DNA of 64,000 nt from Oleispirillum sp963668495 (lineage in GTDB: Bacteria; Pseudomonadota; Alphaproteobacteria; Rhodospirillales; Rhodospirillaceae), in contig OY764545.1 of assembly GCA_963668495.1 (NCBI GenBank), positions 2,604,001 through 2,668,000 of the forward strand, written 5' to 3'. The notes below the pieces were generated by a model. That model was not told the origin of the DNA and made no database searches. It worked only from the letters and a program-made list of their open reading frames with translations. The translations under genes and the position numbers were made by a program. Below, piece after piece: positions 63,139 through 64,000 of this stretch (positions are counted from its first letter, which is position 1; the number at the start of each line of letters is the position of its first letter).

Positions 63139-64000
63139 TCAAAGCATTGATACCCAATCCTTCAAACGCGCCATGGCCTCTGAAACCGTTTCGTATGATC
63201 CGGCGTAGGAAAACCGAATAAAATCACCACCACGGTCAGGATCAAAATCCCAACCCGGTGCTGCCGCAATCCCGGCTTCGGTCAACATACGGCGGGAAAA
63301 TTCACGGCTGTCGATCCCGGTGTGGGAAATATCGGCATAGACATAAAACGCACCATCAGGCGGTGCGACACGGGTAATACCCGCATGCGCCAAACCGGAA
63401 ATCACTGCATCCCGATTGCGGGCATAACCATCAACGATGTGATCCAACTCATCACAACAGTCGAACACATGGCAGGCGGCAACTTGGGAAATTGTCGGGG
63501 CAGAAATAAACAGATTTTGCGCCAAGCATTCGACCGGGCGCACCAAATCTTCCGGTAAAACCATCCACCCCAAACGCCAGCCGGTCATACAGTAATATTT
63601 TGAGAAGCTGTTGATCACGACCGCAGACGGGCTAAATGCTGACGCTGTCACAGCGCGGGCACCATAACTGATGCCGTGATAAATCTCGTCGGAGACCAAT
63701 CGGATTCCGGCTAAGTGGCAATACTCGGCAAGCGCCTGCATATCTTCAGGCGGCAACATGGACCCGGTCGGGTTGGAAGGACTTGCAACAATCAAACCGT
63801 CCAGCGCAGGCGTGACCGCCTGAAGCAGCTCGATCGTTGGCTGGAAACGGCTCTCCGGCCCTGTTGGCAGGAGCACTGGCTCCAACCCAACAGACTTCAG
63901 AATATGGCGATACGCCGGATATCCCGGAGCCGCCAAGCCGACACGATCCCCCGGTTCAAAAGCAGTCAAAAACGCCATCAGAAACCCGGCTGATGATCCC
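63139..64000 (-). CDS. PLP-dependent class I aminotransferase, 5' end beyond window
   Basis: The C-terminal part, about 287 residues, of a fold-type I aminotransferase; the frame continues upstream past the right edge as a GSSAGFL-type substrate loop, so the ATG at 63978 is internal. The PLP lysine is in INSFSKYYCMTGWRLGW, the pyridine-nitrogen Asp in VSDEIYHGISYG, and the carboxylate-binding Arg in FIRFSYAGS. This matches aspartate/aromatic/MalY-AlaT type transaminases; the substrate is not determined. Confidence 0.88.
   Translation of the reverse strand, partial: GSSAGFLMAFLTAFEPGDRVGLAAPGYPAYRHILKSVGLEPVLLPTGPESRFQPTIELLQAVTPALDGLIVASPSNPTGSMLPPEDMQALAEYCHLAGIRLVSDEIYHGISYGARAVTASAFSPSAVVINSFSKYYCMTGWRLGWMVLPEDLVRPVECLAQNLFISAPTISQVAACHVFDCCDELDHIVDGYARNRDAVISGLAHAGITRVAPPDGAFYVYADISHTGIDSREFSRRMLTEAGIAAAPGWDFDPDRGGDFIRFSYAGSYETVSEAMARLKDWVSML

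Overview
The window looks like chromosomal DNA of a Gram-negative alphaproteobacterium, most likely Rhodospirillales-like; the genus cannot be fixed from sequence alone. Pointers are a MipZ-type division-site ATPase, a clpS-clpA pair, GatCAB, glnE, an RNase E with a large acidic insertion in its S1 domain, a mitochondrial-processing-peptidase-like M16 protease beside thrC, and moderate GC content. Most genes are dense, intact and housekeeping. Nothing looks like a prophage, an IS element or a CRISPR array.

Layout. 1-7.3 kb: a truncated HAMP sensor, then a membrane GGDEF-EAL protein abutting a BMP-type periplasmic binding protein, a glycerate kinase, a LOG-family protein and a Sel1-repeat protein. 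7.4-12.6 kb: clpS-clpA, a lipoprotein, and a SPOR-tailed D,D-carboxypeptidase. 12.6-17.3 kb: sugar-nucleotide genes (phosphohexomutase, UDP-glucose dehydrogenase, galU) followed by mipZ. 17.5-25.6 kb: a queuosine-precursor transporter, a GH114/TM1410-like exported protein with a divergent ANL enzyme, cobD, an unknown 486-aa protein and mgtE. 25.8-33 kb: tRNA-Leu(GAG), lipB, an M16 peptidase, thrC, bcp and glnE. 33-45 kb: an AsmA-like giant, prfB, PBP1a, a Tat-exported amidase and rne with a long leader. 45-51.5 kb: a mixed accessory stretch holding a VOC protein, an SMR pump, two tiny exported proteins, two SLAC1/TDT-like membrane proteins, a LysR regulator and a hydroxyacid dehydrogenase. 51.6-53.9 kb: a strongly AT-rich foreign gene with a PD-(D/E)XK nuclease motif, bracketed by two inverted 41-nt two-hairpin elements. 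54-59 kb: gatCAB, ruvX and an SpmA-SpmB fusion. 59-64 kb: a second Sel1 protein convergent with a Gln-rich glycine-zipper protein, an alpha/beta hydrolase, an orphan small protein and the 3' part of an aminotransferase gene.

The points most worth a second look are: (1) the AT-rich PD-(D/E)XK gene, a candidate stand-alone defence nuclease, and the length-identical covarying hairpin elements on both sides of it; (2) a prfB programmed +1 frameshift site whose in-frame stop reads UAA rather than UGA, which would alter RF2-specific autoregulation; (3) a TorS/TorT-like pairing of a periplasmic binding protein with a c-di-GMP enzyme; (4) an ANL-family adenylating enzyme that lacks the usual catalytic lysine, coupled to a GH114-like exported protein; (5) a possible effector/immunity-like convergent pair at 59.4-61.6 kb. 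Functions are inferred from motifs and remembered family features; no database search was run.
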